A stretch of DNA of 64,000 nucleotides from Salinarimonas sp046292825 (GTDB lineage: Bacteria > Pseudomonadota > Alphaproteobacteria > Rhizobiales > Beijerinckiaceae), in assembly GCF_046292825.1 (NCBI RefSeq), contig NZ_JBKBQG010000013.1, positions 1-64,000 on the forward strand. Direction: 5' to 3'. Position numbers and translations under genes: made by a program. Shown one piece after another: positions 53,809-62,753 of this stretch. The notes beneath the pieces are model-generated. The model saw only the letters and a list, made by a program, of their open reading frames with translations. It was not told the origin of the DNA and did not search any database. Numbering within the stretch: the first letter of the stretch is position 1; every line of letters starts with the position of its first letter.

Positions 53809-55434
53809 ATGGCGGACAGAGCGGGACGACCGGGGAGAACGGGGGCGCGTCGTGCGGCCCTCGCGGCGAGCGTGGCGGGGGCGCTTCTCGTCGGCGGCTG
53901 CGCGATCACGCCCGAGCCGCTGTCTCTGGAGGAGCAGATCTCCCGCGCCGCGGCCGACCGAGCGATGCTCTACGCCTCGCAGGAGCCGGTTTCCGGGCCG
54001 ATCTCGCTCGAGGAAGCGCTCGCCCGCGCGCTCAAGTACAATCTCGACCATCGCGTCGCTCTGATGGAGCGTGCGTTGGAGGAGCGGCTTCTCGACAGCG
54101 CGAGCGCGGACCTCCTGCCCACCCTCGCGGGCCGGGCGGGCCTGCGCACCCGCGACAACGTCCAGGCCTCGTCGAGCCGCTCGATCCTCTCGGGGCGGCA
54201 ATCGCTCGAGCCCTCGACCAGCACGGATCGCGATCTCGGCACCGCCGATCTCCAGGTCTCGCTGAACGTGCTCGATTTCGGCCTGTCCTATTTCGGCGCG
54301 CAGGCCCAGGCGAACCGCTCGCTCGCCGCCGAGGAGCGCCGCCGCCGGGTGGTGCTCTCGATCGCCGATCAGGTCCGCTCCGCCTATTGGGAAGCCGTCA
54401 CCGCCGAGCAGCTCGCGCCCCAGGTCCGCCGCGTGCTCGGCGAGGCGCGCTCGGCGCTCGATTTCGCCCGCCAGGCCGAGGCCGAGCGGCTCCTGCCGCC
54501 GCTGCAGGTGCTCCAGTTCCAGCGCGCGATGCTCGAGATCGTGCAGCAGCTCGAGATCCTCGAGAGCGAGCTCGCCATCGCCAAGGCCCAGCTCGCCGGG
54601 CTGATGAACCTGCCGCCGGGCACGAGCTTCCGCCTCGAGCCCCCGCGCCAGGCCGCGACCCGCCTGCCCTATCGCCTGCCCGATCTCGAGGCGGTGGCGA
54701 TGGTCTCGCGGCCGGAGATCCGCGAGGAGCTGTACAATGCCCGCAACGTCGCGCTGGAGACGCGCTCGGCGATCCTGCGGCTTCTGCCCGGCGCAAACCT
54801 GTTCGCGGGCGTCAATTACGATTCGAACTCCTTCCTCGTGAACAATTCCTGGGCCGATGCGGGCGTGCAGGTGACGTGGAACCTGCTGCGGCTCCTGTCG
54901 GTGCCGGCGATCATGGCCGAGGGGGAGGCCCGCACCGATCTGTCCGAGACGCGCCGGCTCGCGTTGCGCATGACCATCCTGACGCAGGTCAATCTCGGCT
55001 ATCGGCGCTTTCAGCGCGCGACGGCGCTCTACGAGCGCGCCGCCGCCATCCAGAACGTCGAGGCGCGAATCGCCGCGGCCACCCGCGACGCCGAGGAGGC
55101 GGATGCGCAATCGCGTCTCGAGCGCGTGCGCGCCGCCGCCTCCGCGGTTCTCGCCCAGCGCTCCCGCAACCGCGCCTTCGCGGAGGTGCAGAACTCGCTC
55201 GGTTCGCTCTACGCCGCCGCGGGCTTCGATCCCCTGCCGGAGATCGTGGAGGAGACGGACGTGACGAGCCTCGCGCGCGCCATCGCCGAGCGGACGGCGC
55301 AGGTCCAGGCCGGGCGCGTGCGTCTGCCCACCGTGCCGCAGCCCGCATCCGGGGGTGCGCCGACGGCGAGCCTCGACACGCCGCCGCGGGCGGCCTACGC
55401 TCAATTGCCGCCGCGGCGGCCCGATACCGAGTAG
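53809..55434 (+). CDS. TolC-family outer-membrane efflux lipoprotein (541 aa)
   Basis: Outer-membrane channel subunit. A lipoprotein signal peptide ends in the lipobox LVGGC (Cys31). The mature protein has two OEP repeats of long coiled-coil helices (DQVRSAYWEAVTAEQLAPQV and QVNLGYRRFQRATALYERAA) separated by beta-strand regions (LQVSLNVLDFGLSYFG, GVQVTWNLL). Length is typical of CusC/NodT-type proteins. ATG 53809 is used; an in-frame GTG nine bases earlier is possible. It opens a run of four same-strand export-type genes. Confidence 0.9.
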   Translation: MADRAGRPGRTGARRAALAASVAGALLVGGCAITPEPLSLEEQISRAAADRAMLYASQEPVSGPISLEEALARALKYNLDHRVALMERALEERLLDSASADLLPTLAGRAGLRTRDNVQASSSRSILSGRQSLEPSTSTDRDLGTADLQVSLNVLDFGLSYFGAQAQANRSLAAEERRRRVVLSIADQVRSAYWEAVTAEQLAPQVRRVLGEARSALDFARQAEAERLLPPLQVLQFQRAMLEIVQQLEILESELAIAKAQLAGLMNLPPGTSFRLEPPRQAATRLPYRLPDLEAVAMVSRPEIREELYNARNVALETRSAILRLLPGANLFAGVNYDSNSFLVNNSWADAGVQVTWNLLRLLSVPAIMAEGEARTDLSETRRLALRMTILTQVNLGYRRFQRATALYERAAAIQNVEARIAAATRDAEEADAQSRLERVRAAASAVLAQRSRNRAFAEVQNSLGSLYAAAGFDPLPEIVEETDVTSLARAIAERTAQVQAGRVRLPTVPQPASGGAPTASLDTPPRAAYAQLPPRRPDTE

Positions 55435-55447
55435 ACGGCACGCGCAT

Positions 55448-55493
55448 CGTCCCACCGGGTGGATGCCGTCCGAAGGCAGAGACGATGCTCCGG
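55448..55493 (+). repeat. Dispersed intergenic repeat, copy B
   Basis: CATCGTCCCACC, GTGGATGCCG and GACGATGCTC occur in the same order and similar spacing as in the repeat at 5430-5490 (opposite orientation there). It lies in the short gap between the TolC-family gene and the first HlyD-type adaptor, much like copy A lies inside the ABC operon. Confidence 0.55.
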
Positions 55494-55522
55494 TTCGACG
55501 ACCGGAGCCGGGGGTCGAGACG

Positions 55523-56389
55523 ATGCGACACGCGTGGATCGAGCGCCGAGCGGCAGGCCTGACGGCGGCGGCCGGCCTGGTCGCGATCCTCCTCGCGGGC
55601 GCGGTCGCCGCGCCGGCAGCAGCCCAGGCGCCGCTTGCCGACAACCCGTTCGCCGCTCCGCTCGCCGCCCCGATCCCCGAAACGCGAGCCGCGCCGCGCG
55701 AGGCCGGCCCGACGATCCGCGCCCAGATCAGCCCGCGCCATCAGACCGTCCTCTCCGCCGAGATCGCCGGCAAGATCGTCTCGCTCGCCCTGCGCGAGGG
55801 CGAGGCCTTCGCCGCCGGCGATCGTCTCGTCGGGCTCGATTGCGGGGCGCACGTCGCCCGCCGCGACCGCGCAGCCGCCCAGGAGCTCGCCGCCCGCCGG
55901 CGCCTGGAGACCGCGGGGCGGCTCGATCGGCTCAGCTCCATCTCCCGGCTCGAACTCGACGAGGCCGCCGCCGCGCTGGCCGCGGCGCAGGCCGAGACGG
56001 CGCTGGCGGACGTCTTCGTCGCGCGCTGCGACGTGGTCGCCCCCTTCTCCGGCCGCATCGCCGAACGCTTCGCCGAGCCCCACCAATACGTCGCCGAGGG
56101 CGAGAAGCTCGTCGCCATCCTCGACGACAGCGCGCTCGAGGTCGAGCTGATCGTCCCCTCCCGCTGGCTTGTCTGGCTGGCGCCGGGGCACCGCTTCTCC
56201 GTCGCTGTGGACGAACTCGATGCGCGCATCGCCGCGCGCGTCGCTCGAATCGGCGCGCGCGTCGATCCGGTGAGCCAATCGGTCAAGATCTTCGCGGAGA
56301 TCGAGGAGGGTGCGCCCGGCCTCTTCGCGGGCATGAGCGGCGCCGCCGAGATCGCCCCGCCGCTCGCGGCCGGAGCGCCGGGGGGATGA
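55523..56389 (+). CDS. Periplasmic HlyD/RND-type adaptor protein (288 aa)
   Basis: A cleavable signal peptide (GLVAILLAGAVAAPAAAQA) is followed by a membrane-fusion-protein layout: a lipoyl-like half (SAEIAGKIVSLALREGEAF), a short helical hairpin (about 112-165), the second lipoyl half (VVAPFSGRIAERFAEPHQYV) and a beta-barrel region. It is short and lacks a large C-terminal membrane-proximal domain. It should bridge the TolC-family channel to an inner-membrane partner. Start ATG 55523 gives the signal peptide. Its stop overlaps the GAF-HlyD start (ATGA). Confidence 0.87.
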   Translation: MRHAWIERRAAGLTAAAGLVAILLAGAVAAPAAAQAPLADNPFAAPLAAPIPETRAAPREAGPTIRAQISPRHQTVLSAEIAGKIVSLALREGEAFAAGDRLVGLDCGAHVARRDRAAAQELAARRRLETAGRLDRLSSISRLELDEAAAALAAAQAETALADVFVARCDVVAPFSGRIAERFAEPHQYVAEGEKLVAILDDSALEVELIVPSRWLVWLAPGHRFSVAVDELDARIAARVARIGARVDPVSQSVKIFAEIEEGAPGLFAGMSGAAEIAPPLAAGAPGG

Positions 56390-57747
56390 GCCCGCCCGAT
56401 CGCGGCCTCGTCGCGCTCGCCGCCGTGCTCGAGCTCGAGAAGCGGGTGCGCGCCTGTGCGACCGCCGAGGAACTCGGCTTCCTGATGGTCAACGACACCC
56501 ATCAGGTCGTGCCCTATCGGCAGGCCGCCTTCTGGCGCGTCGATCGCGGGCGCGTCGCCGCCCTGTCGGGCCTCGCGACCCCCGATCCGGACGCGCCCTT
56601 CACGCGGCGCCTCGCCGCCTGGTTCGCCCGCCGCGCCGAGGGCCCGGACGCCCTGCGGGCGGAGGCCGTCCCGGTCGCGGCCATGGGGGAGGCCTTCGGC
56701 GCGCCCGAGGGCGAGCCGGCGCGGGAGGCGGCCGCGCATTTCGCCGCTCACCTGCCGGGCCACGTCGCCTATGTCCCGCTCGTACGCAACGAGCGCCTCG
56801 TCGGCGCGCTCCTCCTCGCGCGGCCGGAGCCCTTCGCCCGCAACGAATTGTCCGTGCTCGGCCATCTCGCCGACGCCTATGCCCACGCGCTCGCGGCCCT
56901 CGTCGGCCCGCGCGTCGCGATGCGCCGCAAGACGCGGCGGCGGGCGATCGCCCTCGCGGCGCTCGTCGCGAGCGCGATCGTGCTCGCGCTGCCGGTCCGC
57001 CAATCCGTGCTCGCCCCGGCCGAGATCGTTCCCGAGGAGGCGATGCTCGTGCGCGCGCCGATCGCGGGCGTCGTCGAGGCCGTGCACGTGCGGCCGAACG
57101 CGCGCGTGGTCGAGGGCGAGCCGCTCGTGACGCTCGACGGACGCGAGCTCGTCGCGCGGCTCGAAGTCGCCCGCCAGCAGCTCGCCGTCGCCGAGGCGGA
57201 GCTGCGTCAGGCGCAGCAGCAGGCCGTCTTCGACGACCGCTCGCGCGCCCAGCTCGCCATCCTCCAGGGCCGCCGCGAGCAGCACGCCGCCGAGGTCGCC
57301 TTCGTCGAGGAGCGGCTGGCGCGCATCCGGGTCGGCGCGCCGCGCACCGGCATCGCCGTGTTCGACGACGTCGCCGATTGGGAGGGGCGGCCCGTCGCGC
57401 TCGGCGAGCGCATCATGCTCGTCGCCGATCCGCAGGCGCGCGAGCTCGAGATCCGGCTCTCGGTCTCCGACGCGATCGTGCTCGAGCCCGGCGCGGACGT
57501 GCGCTTCTTCCTCAACATCGACCCGGCCGACCCCGTCCCCGCCCGCCTCGTGCGCAGCGGCCATCGCGCCGCGCCGATGCCGGAGGGCACGATGGCCTAC
57601 CGGCTGCGTGCCGCCTTCGAGGCGGACGATCCGCGCCTGCGCATCGGCCTGCGCGGCACGGCGAAGCTCTACGGCGAGGAGACGAGCCTCCTCGTCTATC
57701 TCCTGCGGCGGCCGATCGCCGGAGCGCGGCTGTGGCTGGGCCTCTGA
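56386..57747 (+). CDS. GAF-domain / HlyD-type membrane adaptor fusion (453 aa)
   Basis: Residues about 15-172 look like a cytoplasmic GAF domain. One membrane helix follows (about 186-204, AIALAALVASAIVLALPV). The periplasmic part has a lipoyl half (VRAPIAGVVEAVHVRPNARV), a coiled-coil hairpin (about 255-320) and a beta-barrel segment. A GAF sensor attached to a membrane-fusion protein suggests the transport machine is gated by a cytoplasmic ligand or redox signal, which is inference. It overlaps the upstream gene by four bases and the downstream gene by sixteen. Confidence 0.87.
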   Translation: MSPPDRGLVALAAVLELEKRVRACATAEELGFLMVNDTHQVVPYRQAAFWRVDRGRVAALSGLATPDPDAPFTRRLAAWFARRAEGPDALRAEAVPVAAMGEAFGAPEGEPAREAAAHFAAHLPGHVAYVPLVRNERLVGALLLARPEPFARNELSVLGHLADAYAHALAALVGPRVAMRRKTRRRAIALAALVASAIVLALPVRQSVLAPAEIVPEEAMLVRAPIAGVVEAVHVRPNARVVEGEPLVTLDGRELVARLEVARQQLAVAEAELRQAQQQAVFDDRSRAQLAILQGRREQHAAEVAFVEERLARIRVGAPRTGIAVFDDVADWEGRPVALGERIMLVADPQARELEIRLSVSDAIVLEPGADVRFFLNIDPADPVPARLVRSGHRAAPMPEGTMAYRLRAAFEADDPRLRIGLRGTAKLYGEETSLLVYLLRRPIAGARLWLGL

Positions 57748-59912
57748 CGCTCCGCCTCGGCGCGGCCGAGGCCGCCGCGGTCGCGAGCCGGGCGCAGCCT
57801 GCGCGCGCCGCGCGCCTGCCGCCGATCCGCGAGGAGCTGATCCTGCACGAAGGGCCGCCGACGCGCGAGGGCGCGCCGACCTGGACGCTGGAGGACCCGC
57901 CGCGCGCGCGCTTCTTCCGGATCGGCTGGGCGGAGGTCGAGATGCTGGCGCGCTGGGAGCTCGGCGACCCCGCCGCCATCGCGCAGGCGGTCTCGCGGGA
58001 GACGACGCTCGCGCTCGTGCCGGACGACGTCGAGGCCTTCGCCCGCTTCCTCGCGGGCGCCAATCTCGTGCAGGTGCGCGGGCCCGACGGCAATGCCCGG
58101 CTCGCCGAGCAGGCGCGCGCGGCGCGGATGAGCCCGCTCTCCTTCCTGCTCAAGAACTACCTGTTCGTGCGCATCCCGCTCGCGCGGCCCGATCGCTTCC
58201 TGGAGGCGACGCTGCCGCTCGCCGCCCCCTTCTTCCACAAGGCGTTCTGGATCGCGACGCTCGTCGCGGGGCTTCTCGGGATCGTGCTGGCGCTCCGGCA
58301 ATGGGACGCCTTCGCCACGACCTTCATGCACCTGTTCAGCCTGGAGGGCGCGGTGCTCGCGGCGCTGGCCCTCGTCGGCACCAAGATCTGCCACGAGCTC
58401 GCCCACGCTTACGCCGCCAAACGGCTCGGCCTGCCGGTGCCGACGATGGGCGTCGCGCTCATGGTGCTCTATCCGGTCCTCTACACCGACACGACCGCCG
58501 GCTGGCGGGTCACGGACCGCGCCGCGCGCCTGCGCATCGGCTATGCCGGCATGGCGATCGAGCTCGCCATCGCCGCCTGGATGACGCTCGCCTGGAGCTT
58601 CCTGCCGGACGGGCCGGTGCGCTCGGCCGCCTTCGTGCTCGCCACGACGACCTGGATCCTGACGCTCGCCGTCAATCTGAACCCCTTCATGCGATTCGAC
58701 GGCTATTTCCTGTTCTCGGACGCGATCGACACGCCCAACCTCCAGGACCGCGCCTTCAAGCTCGCCCGCTGGCGCTTGCGCGAGGCGCTGTTCGGCTTCG
58801 GCGAGCCGCCGCCCGAGCGCTTCCCGGCGCCGCGCGCGCGGCTCCTCGTGGCCTATGCCTACGCGACCTGGGTCTACCGGTTCTTCCTGTTCCTCGGCAT
58901 CGCGCTCCTCGTCTACCACTTCTTCTTCAAGGCGCTGGGCATCCTCCTGATGGTGGTCGAGCTCGCCTGGTTCATCGGGCGGCCGATCGTGCTCGAGCTC
59001 AAGGAATGGGCCGAGCGGCGGCGTGCCTTGCGGCTCAACCGGCAGAGCGCGACGACGGCCGGTGCGCTCCTCGTCCTCGTCATCCTCCTCGTCGTGCCGA
59101 TCGAGTGGCCGGTGCACGCGCCCGCGCTCCTGCGCGCCGAGCGGCAGACGCAGCTCTTCGCCCCGGCAGATGCGCGCCTCGTCGCCATCGCCGCCGCGCC
59201 GGGCGCCCGGGTCGCCCGCGGCGAGCCGCTCTTCGCCTTCGCCTCCCCCGATCTCGAGCACCGCCTCGCCGAGACCGAGCGGCGGATCGCGCTTTTGCGC
59301 TGGCGGGCGAGCGTCGAAGTCGATTCGACCGGCGGGCGCACCAATCGCGAGGCCCTGTGGCGCGAGCTCGAAGGCGCGCTCGCCGAGCGCACGGCGCTCG
59401 CGGCCCTCGTCGAGCGGCTCGTCGTGAGCGCCCCGCATGACGGTCTCCTCGCCGAGCGCGACGAGGAGGTCCGCGCCGGGGATTGGACGCCGGAGGGCGA
59501 GTGGCTCGCGACGCTGATCGCGCCCGAACGCCTCCTCGTCGAGGCCTACGTGGACGAGGCCGATCTCGGCCGCCTCTCGGCCGGGGCGTCCGGGACCTTC
59601 CACGCCACGGCGCCGGGTCATGCGCCGCTGCCGCTCGTCGTCACCGAGATCGCGCAGACGGCGACGCGCCGCCTCGACGCCGCGCCGGAACTCTCCTCCA
59701 CGCTCGGCGGCGGCATCGCGGCCTTCCAGCGCGGCGCGGAGATCGTGCCGGAGGGGGCGATCTACCGGGTGCTCCTCGCACCGGTCGAGCCGCAAGCGGC
59801 GCCGCCGCGGGCGCTCGTCGGCACCGTGCGGCTCGAAGGCGAGCGCGTCTCGCTCGCCGCGCGGATCTGGCGCGCGGGCGTCGCGATCCTGGTGCGCGAG
59901 AGCGGGTTCTGA
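57732..59912 (+). CDS. PqqD-like / M50 site-2 protease / HlyD-type fusion membrane protein (726 aa, GTG start)
   Basis: Residues about 32-113 resemble the PqqD-like winged-helix fold used as a RiPP recognition element (RARFFRIGWAEVEMLARWEL, VEAFARFLAGANLVQ). Residues about 165-460 form a polytopic M50 site-2 protease with HELAH (221-225) and the third metal-ligand motif NPFMRFDG (317-324), so it may be active. Residues about 465-726 are a periplasmic HlyD-type lipoyl/coiled-coil/beta-barrel segment. The GTG start lies inside the end of the GAF-HlyD gene. No ABC or AAA ATPase is encoded beside it. Processing or export of the giant protein is the working hypothesis. Confidence 0.88.
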   Translation: MAGPLTLRLGAAEAAAVASRAQPARAARLPPIREELILHEGPPTREGAPTWTLEDPPRARFFRIGWAEVEMLARWELGDPAAIAQAVSRETTLALVPDDVEAFARFLAGANLVQVRGPDGNARLAEQARAARMSPLSFLLKNYLFVRIPLARPDRFLEATLPLAAPFFHKAFWIATLVAGLLGIVLALRQWDAFATTFMHLFSLEGAVLAALALVGTKICHELAHAYAAKRLGLPVPTMGVALMVLYPVLYTDTTAGWRVTDRAARLRIGYAGMAIELAIAAWMTLAWSFLPDGPVRSAAFVLATTTWILTLAVNLNPFMRFDGYFLFSDAIDTPNLQDRAFKLARWRLREALFGFGEPPPERFPAPRARLLVAYAYATWVYRFFLFLGIALLVYHFFFKALGILLMVVELAWFIGRPIVLELKEWAERRRALRLNRQSATTAGALLVLVILLVVPIEWPVHAPALLRAERQTQLFAPADARLVAIAAAPGARVARGEPLFAFASPDLEHRLAETERRIALLRWRASVEVDSTGGRTNREALWRELEGALAERTALAALVERLVVSAPHDGLLAERDEEVRAGDWTPEGEWLATLIAPERLLVEAYVDEADLGRLSAGASGTFHATAPGHAPLPLVVTEIAQTATRRLDAAPELSSTLGGGIAAFQRGAEIVPEGAIYRVLLAPVEPQAAPPRALVGTVRLEGERVSLAARIWRAGVAILVRESGF

Positions 59913-60011
59913 GCGCGCCGCGATCGGCTGGTGACACGCCCCCGCCCCGCGCGCTATGCGAGGAGGGGCGGGCCGCGTGCGGCCGCGCGATCCCGGGAGA
60001 GACGAGACGCC

Positions 60012-60878
60012 ATGTCGCAGATCCCCAGAGCCTTCGTCGTCGGACAGCCGATCGCGCATTCGCGCTCGCCGCTGATCCACGGCCATTGGCTCGACCGCCA
60101 CGCCGTCGCCGGTTCCTACGAGCGCGTCGAGGCCTCGCCGGAGGCCTTTCCGCGCTTCCTGCGCGGGCTCGCGCGGGCGGGCTTCGTCGGCGGGAACGTC
60201 ACGCTCCCCCATAAGGAGACCGCCTTCCGCCTCGTCGACGCCGCGACCGCGCGCGCGAGCCGGCTCGGCGCCGTCAACACCGTCTGGCTCGAGGACGGCG
60301 TTCTGCACGGCGACAACACCGACGTGATCGGCTTCGTGGCGAGCCTCGACGCCGCCCTGGGCGCGGGCTGGGAGCGCAAGCGGGCGGAGGCGCTCGTCCT
60401 CGGTGCCGGCGGTGCGGCGCGCGCGGTCGTCGCGGGCCTCCTCGACCGCGGCCTCGAGCGCGTGACGATCGCCGCGCGCAATCCGGCCAAGGCCGAGCCG
60501 ATCCTCGCCTTCGCGCCCGAGCGCACCCGTCTCGTCCCCTGGGAGGACGCGCAGGACGCGCTCGGCGAAGCGGGGCTCGTCGTCAACACGACCTCGCTCG
60601 GCATGAAGGGGCAGGCGCCGCTCGCGCTCGACCTCGGGGCCTGCCCGGCGCACGCGGCGATCGCCGACATCGTCTACGTGCCGCTCGAGACCCCGCTCCT
60701 CGCTGCCGCGCGCGCCCGCGGCCTCGCGGCGGTGGACGGGCTCGGCATGCTGCTGCACCAGGCGGTGCCCGGCTTCGCGCACTGGTTCGGCGTCACCCCG
60801 ACGGTGACGCCGGAGCTGCGGGCGCTCGTCGTCGCCGATCTCGTCGCGGCCGATGCGCCGAGCGAGGCCGGCTCGTGA
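60012..60878 (+). CDS. aroE: Shikimate dehydrogenase AroE (288 aa)
   Basis: NADP-dependent reduction of 3-dehydroshikimate in aromatic amino-acid synthesis. The shikimate site IAHSRSPLIHGHWL, the catalytic lysine in NVTLPHKE, DNTDVIGF, and the nucleotide-binding GAGGAARAVV are all present. The C-terminal LGMLLHQAVPGFAHWFG is typical. ATG 60012 follows a GGGAGAGA box. It overlaps coaE (GTGA) and begins the conserved aroE-coaE-dnaQ block. Confidence 0.95.
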   Translation: MSQIPRAFVVGQPIAHSRSPLIHGHWLDRHAVAGSYERVEASPEAFPRFLRGLARAGFVGGNVTLPHKETAFRLVDAATARASRLGAVNTVWLEDGVLHGDNTDVIGFVASLDAALGAGWERKRAEALVLGAGGAARAVVAGLLDRGLERVTIAARNPAKAEPILAFAPERTRLVPWEDAQDALGEAGLVVNTTSLGMKGQAPLALDLGACPAHAAIADIVYVPLETPLLAAARARGLAAVDGLGMLLHQAVPGFAHWFGVTPTVTPELRALVVADLVAADAPSEAGS

Positions 60879-61474
60879 CCTTCGTCCTCGGCCTCACCGG
60901 CTCGATGGGGATGGGCAAGTCGACCACCGCGGCGATGTTCCGCGCGGCCGGCGCGCCCGTCCAGGACGCCGACGCCGTCGTGCACCGGCTCTATGCCGGC
61001 GCGGCCGTCCCCCTCGTCGAGGCCGCCTTTCCAGGCACGACGCGCGCGGGCGCGGTCGACCGCGCGGCCCTGTCCGCCCGCGTCGTCGGCGACCCCGACG
61101 CCATCGCGCGGCTCGAAGCGATCGTCCACCCGCTCGTCGCGGCCGAGCGCGCGGCCTTCCTCGCGGCGGCGCGCGCGGGCGGGGCGCGACTCGCTGTCCT
61201 CGACGTGCCGCTCCTCTTCGAGACGGGGGGCGAGCGCCATTGCGACGCGGTCTGCGTCGTCACCGCGCCCCCGGATGTCCAGCGCGCCCGCATCCTGGCG
61301 CGGCCGGGCATGACGGAGGCGAAGCTCGACGGGCTCCTCGCGCGCCAGATGCCGGACGCTCAGAAGCGCGCGCGGGCTCATTTCCTTGTGGACACGGGCC
61401 GCGGGCTTCGCGCGGCGGAGCGCCAGGTGCGCGATATTGTGCGCGCGCTCGCCGGCCGCGAAGGGCGCGCCTGA
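60875..61474 (+). CDS. coaE: Dephospho-CoA kinase CoaE (199 aa, GTG start)
   Basis: Last step of coenzyme A synthesis, phosphorylating dephospho-CoA. The P-loop GSMGMGKST is at the N-terminus. DADAVVHRLY, IVHPLVAAERAAF, DVPLLFETG and the lid arginines (QRARILARPGM) follow the CoaE order. Length is standard. The GTG start overlaps the aroE stop; dnaQ follows after 21 bases. Confidence 0.95.
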   Translation: MTFVLGLTGSMGMGKSTTAAMFRAAGAPVQDADAVVHRLYAGAAVPLVEAAFPGTTRAGAVDRAALSARVVGDPDAIARLEAIVHPLVAAERAAFLAAARAGGARLAVLDVPLLFETGGERHCDAVCVVTAPPDVQRARILARPGMTEAKLDGLLARQMPDAQKRARAHFLVDTGRGLRAAERQVRDIVRALAGREGRA

Positions 61475-61495
61475 AGAGAGAGCCCGAACGCCGTC

Positions 61496-62215
61496 ATGCT
61501 GCGCGAAATCGTCCTCGACACCGAGACCACCGGCACCGAGCACGCCCAGGGCGACCGGCTGATCGAAATCGGCTGCGTCGAGCTCCTCGACCACATCCCG
61601 ACCGGGCGCACCTACCACGTCTACGTCAATCCGCAGCGGCCGGTCTCGCAGGGCGCGTTCGAGGTGCACGGCCTCTCGGACGCCTTCCTCGCCGACAAGC
61701 CGGTCTTCGCCGCTGTGGCCGACGAGTTCCTCGCCTTCGTCGAGGGGGCGCGCCTCGTCATCCACAACGCGCCGTTCGACATGGGCTTCATCAACATGGA
61801 GCTCGGCCGGCTCGGCCGCCCCGCCTGGCCCGAGGCGCAGGTGCTCGACACCCTCATGCTGGCGCGCCGCAAGCATCCGGGCGCGCCCGCGAGCCTCGAC
61901 GCGCTCTGCTCGCGCTACGGCATCGACAATTCGCGCCGCACGAAGCACGGCGCGCTCCTCGACGCGGAGATCCTGGCGGAAGTCTATATCGAGCTGATCG
62001 GCGGCAAGCAGAAGGATCTCGGGCTCGCGACGCCCGGGCTCGAGGCGCGGCCGCTCGGCATCGTCCTGCCGAGCGGGCCCGCCGTCGCGCGGCGCCCGGC
62101 CCCGTCGCGCCTCACGGACGAGGAGCGCGCGGCGCACGCCGCCTTCCTCGCCCGCTTCAAGGCCGAGACCGTCTGGAAGGGCTATCTGGGCGAGCGGGCG
62201 GCGGACGAGGGCTGA
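61496..62215 (+). CDS. dnaQ: DNA polymerase III epsilon subunit DnaQ (239 aa)
   Basis: Proofreading 3'-5' exonuclease of the replicative polymerase. DEDDh motifs are present: LDTETTG, FVEGARLVIHNAPFDMGF, and the histidine/aspartate in RRTKHGALLDAEILAEVY. The C-terminal tail, needed for polymerase alpha-subunit binding, contains a proline-rich stretch. Length is typical of alphaproteobacterial DnaQ. It converges with secB. Confidence 0.95.
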   Translation: MLREIVLDTETTGTEHAQGDRLIEIGCVELLDHIPTGRTYHVYVNPQRPVSQGAFEVHGLSDAFLADKPVFAAVADEFLAFVEGARLVIHNAPFDMGFINMELGRLGRPAWPEAQVLDTLMLARRKHPGAPASLDALCSRYGIDNSRRTKHGALLDAEILAEVYIELIGGKQKDLGLATPGLEARPLGIVLPSGPAVARRPAPSRLTDEERAAHAAFLARFKAETVWKGYLGERAADEG

Positions 62216-62240
62216 GCCGACCCGTCCGCCGACGCCGCGA

Positions 62241-62753
62241 TCACGCGGTCGGCGTCTCGGCGCCGGCCTGGGCCTGCTGCGCCTGGGCGGCGCGCTGGCG
62301 ATAGAGGGCCACGAAATCGATCGGGTCGATGTAGAGCGGCGGGAAGCCGCCGTTGCGCACCGCGTCGGCGACGATCTGCCGCGCGAAGGGGAACAGGAGG
62401 CGCGGGCACTCGATCATGATGACCGGGTGGACCTGATCCTGGGGAATGTTGCGGATCCGGAAGATGCCGGCGTAGTTCAGTTCGAACTTGAACAGAAGGT
62501 TCGCCTGGGTCTTCGCATCGCCCTCGAGCTTCAGCTCGACCTCGTAATCGGTCTCCGACATCGGCTTGGCGTTGACGTTGACCTGGATCGAGATCTGCGG
62601 CTGGCCCTGCTGCGGCGAGAGCGAGCGCGGCGCGTTCGGGTTCTCGAAGGAGAAATCCTTCGTGTATTGAGCGAGCGCGTTCAGCGAGGGGGCGGTGTCG
62701 GCGCCGCCCTGGTTGGCGCCTTGCGCGCCGTTCGTCGCCGGAGTGTCGGCCAT
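62241..62753 (-). CDS. secB: Protein-export chaperone SecB (170 aa)
   Basis: Cytoplasmic tetrameric chaperone keeping precursors unfolded and delivering them to SecA. Conserved stretches are YTKDFSFENPNAP, the KLEGDAKTQANLLFKFELNYAGIF core, and CPRLLFPFARQIVADAVRNGGFPPL. The N-terminal tail is Gly/Gln/Asn-rich, as in alphaproteobacterial SecB. The start MADTPATNG is the family start. It is divergent from the Tim44-like gene, matching the conserved alphaproteobacterial arrangement. Confidence 0.95.
   Translation of the reverse strand: MADTPATNGAQGANQGGADTAPSLNALAQYTKDFSFENPNAPRSLSPQQGQPQISIQVNVNAKPMSETDYEVELKLEGDAKTQANLLFKFELNYAGIFRIRNIPQDQVHPVIMIECPRLLFPFARQIVADAVRNGGFPPLYIDPIDFVALYRQRAAQAQQAQAGAETPTA

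Noticed and set aside
45683..59912. Classical RTX type I secretion system
   Set aside because: No glycine-rich nonapeptide calcium-binding repeats in the giant protein and no ABC exporter gene in the cluster.
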